Below are positions 37,908 to 38,047 of a stretch of DNA of 38,047 bases, in pieces. The position numbers and the translations under genes were made by a program. The first letter of the stretch is position 1. Every line of letters starts with the position of its first letter. A model generated the notes under the pieces. The model saw only the letters and a program-made list of their open reading frames with translations. It had not been told where the DNA came from and ran no database searches. Source of the DNA: Methanobacteriota archaeon (lineage in GTDB: Archaea; Thermoplasmatota; Thermoplasmata; SG8-5; JACRNV01); NCBI GenBank assembly GCA_016214785.1, contig JACRNV010000050.1, positions 1 to 38,047 of the forward strand, given 5' to 3'.

Positions 37908-38047
37908 TGGACTGCACCCTCATTAGTGGACGCTAAGTCAAGCAACACTATATAATTCCTCCTGCTGCTCGAACTCGATCGGGGATTTGTACCCGAGCGA
38001 GGAATGCATTCTCTTGCTGTTGTACACATCGTCGATGAACCTTCCGA
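37908..38047 (-). mobile_element. IS3-family (IS150-like) insertion sequence, 3' end
   Basis: The end TGGACTGCACCCTCATTAGT, continuing GGACGC, resembles the TGTACTGCACCC...GGACG termini of IS150-group IS3 elements. The transposase stops 7 bases inside it, and the rest lies beyond the window. Confidence 0.7.
37938..38047 (-). CDS. IS3-family transposase OrfB, C-terminal fragment
   Basis: Only the last 36 codons are in the window. The reverse strand reads FIDDVYNSKRMHSSLGYKSP and then IEFEQQEELYSVA, the usual C-terminus of the IS3-type DDE transposase (integrase core region). It is cut by the window edge, so it is not known if the element is intact. Confidence 0.88.
   Translation of the reverse strand, partial: GRFIDDVYNSKRMHSSLGYKSPIEFEQQEELYSVA

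Noticed and set aside
1-38047. tRNA, rRNA or CRISPR arrays
   Set aside because: No cloverleaf with a GGTTC-type T loop, no rRNA signature and no regularly spaced 25-40-bp repeats with unique spacers were seen on either strand. The 33-bp array at 18741 has only three short palindromes and is explained better as operators.

Overview
The window looks like a GC-rich chromosome segment from a euryarchaeal lineage, most likely Thermoplasmata or a close relative. The reasons are archaeal-type LonB, PCNA, a duplicated EndA tRNA-splicing endonuclease, archaeal GlyRS, NadM, a UPF0282 protein, a DUF835 module, and many promoters with a TATA box about 25-35 bases ahead of a (near-)leaderless start. No tRNA, rRNA or CRISPR array was seen. 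Placement below class level cannot be made from the sequence alone.

Layout. 1-3.3 kb: the first 29 codons of a DRG-type GTPase, a divergent pair (MarR-like regulator and a bactofilin-like repeat protein, both carrying a SHOCT-like segment), an SDR dehydrogenase and a triple zinc-ribbon protein. 3.4-8.8 kb: one 1805-codon ORF that joins an IleRS-family protein lacking the KMSKS signature to a long HhH / zinc-ribbon / TPR / DUF835 tail. 8.8-12.4 kb: a two-HTH regulator with a palindrome over its own start region, lonB and two small proteins. 12.4-13.0 kb: an AT-rich ORF without a canonical start. 13.1-16.5 kb: DUF3303, a DsrE-like protein, nadM, a PncC-PurN fusion and a UPF0282 metallo-hydrolase.

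16.56-20.07 kb is an AT-rich insertion with exact 14-bp terminal inverted repeats, flanked by a 10-bp direct repeat. It holds an HNH nuclease-like gene, a DDE transposase, a ribbon-helix-helix gene with three operator-like palindromes spaced exactly 33 bp, and a zinc-ribbon membrane protein. Removing it restores an ordinary divergent intergenic region, so it looks like a passenger-carrying IS/transposon.

20.1-28.6 kb returns to chromosomal genes: two small proteins and an amidohydrolase, GlyRS and an asparagine-synthase-like PP-loop protein, a secreted lamin-tail protein, a PUA/PAPS-reductase/ferredoxin fusion and PCNA. 28.8-33.7 kb is a very large secreted subtilisin that shares its C-terminal domain with the lamin-tail protein. 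33.8-37.9 kb has an MBL hydrolase, a three-gene run with two HTH proteins, a rubrerythrin-like protein, a small unknown and endA. The window ends inside an IS3-family (IS150-like) element.

Functional themes are translation (IleRS-like, GlyRS, EndA), NAD and purine metabolism (NadM, PncC-PurN), protein turnover (LonB, subtilisin), sulfur/redox chemistry (PAPS-reductase-like, DsrE, rubrerythrin-like) and mobile DNA. Two copies of a 47-bp hairpin repeat lie 12.8 kb apart.
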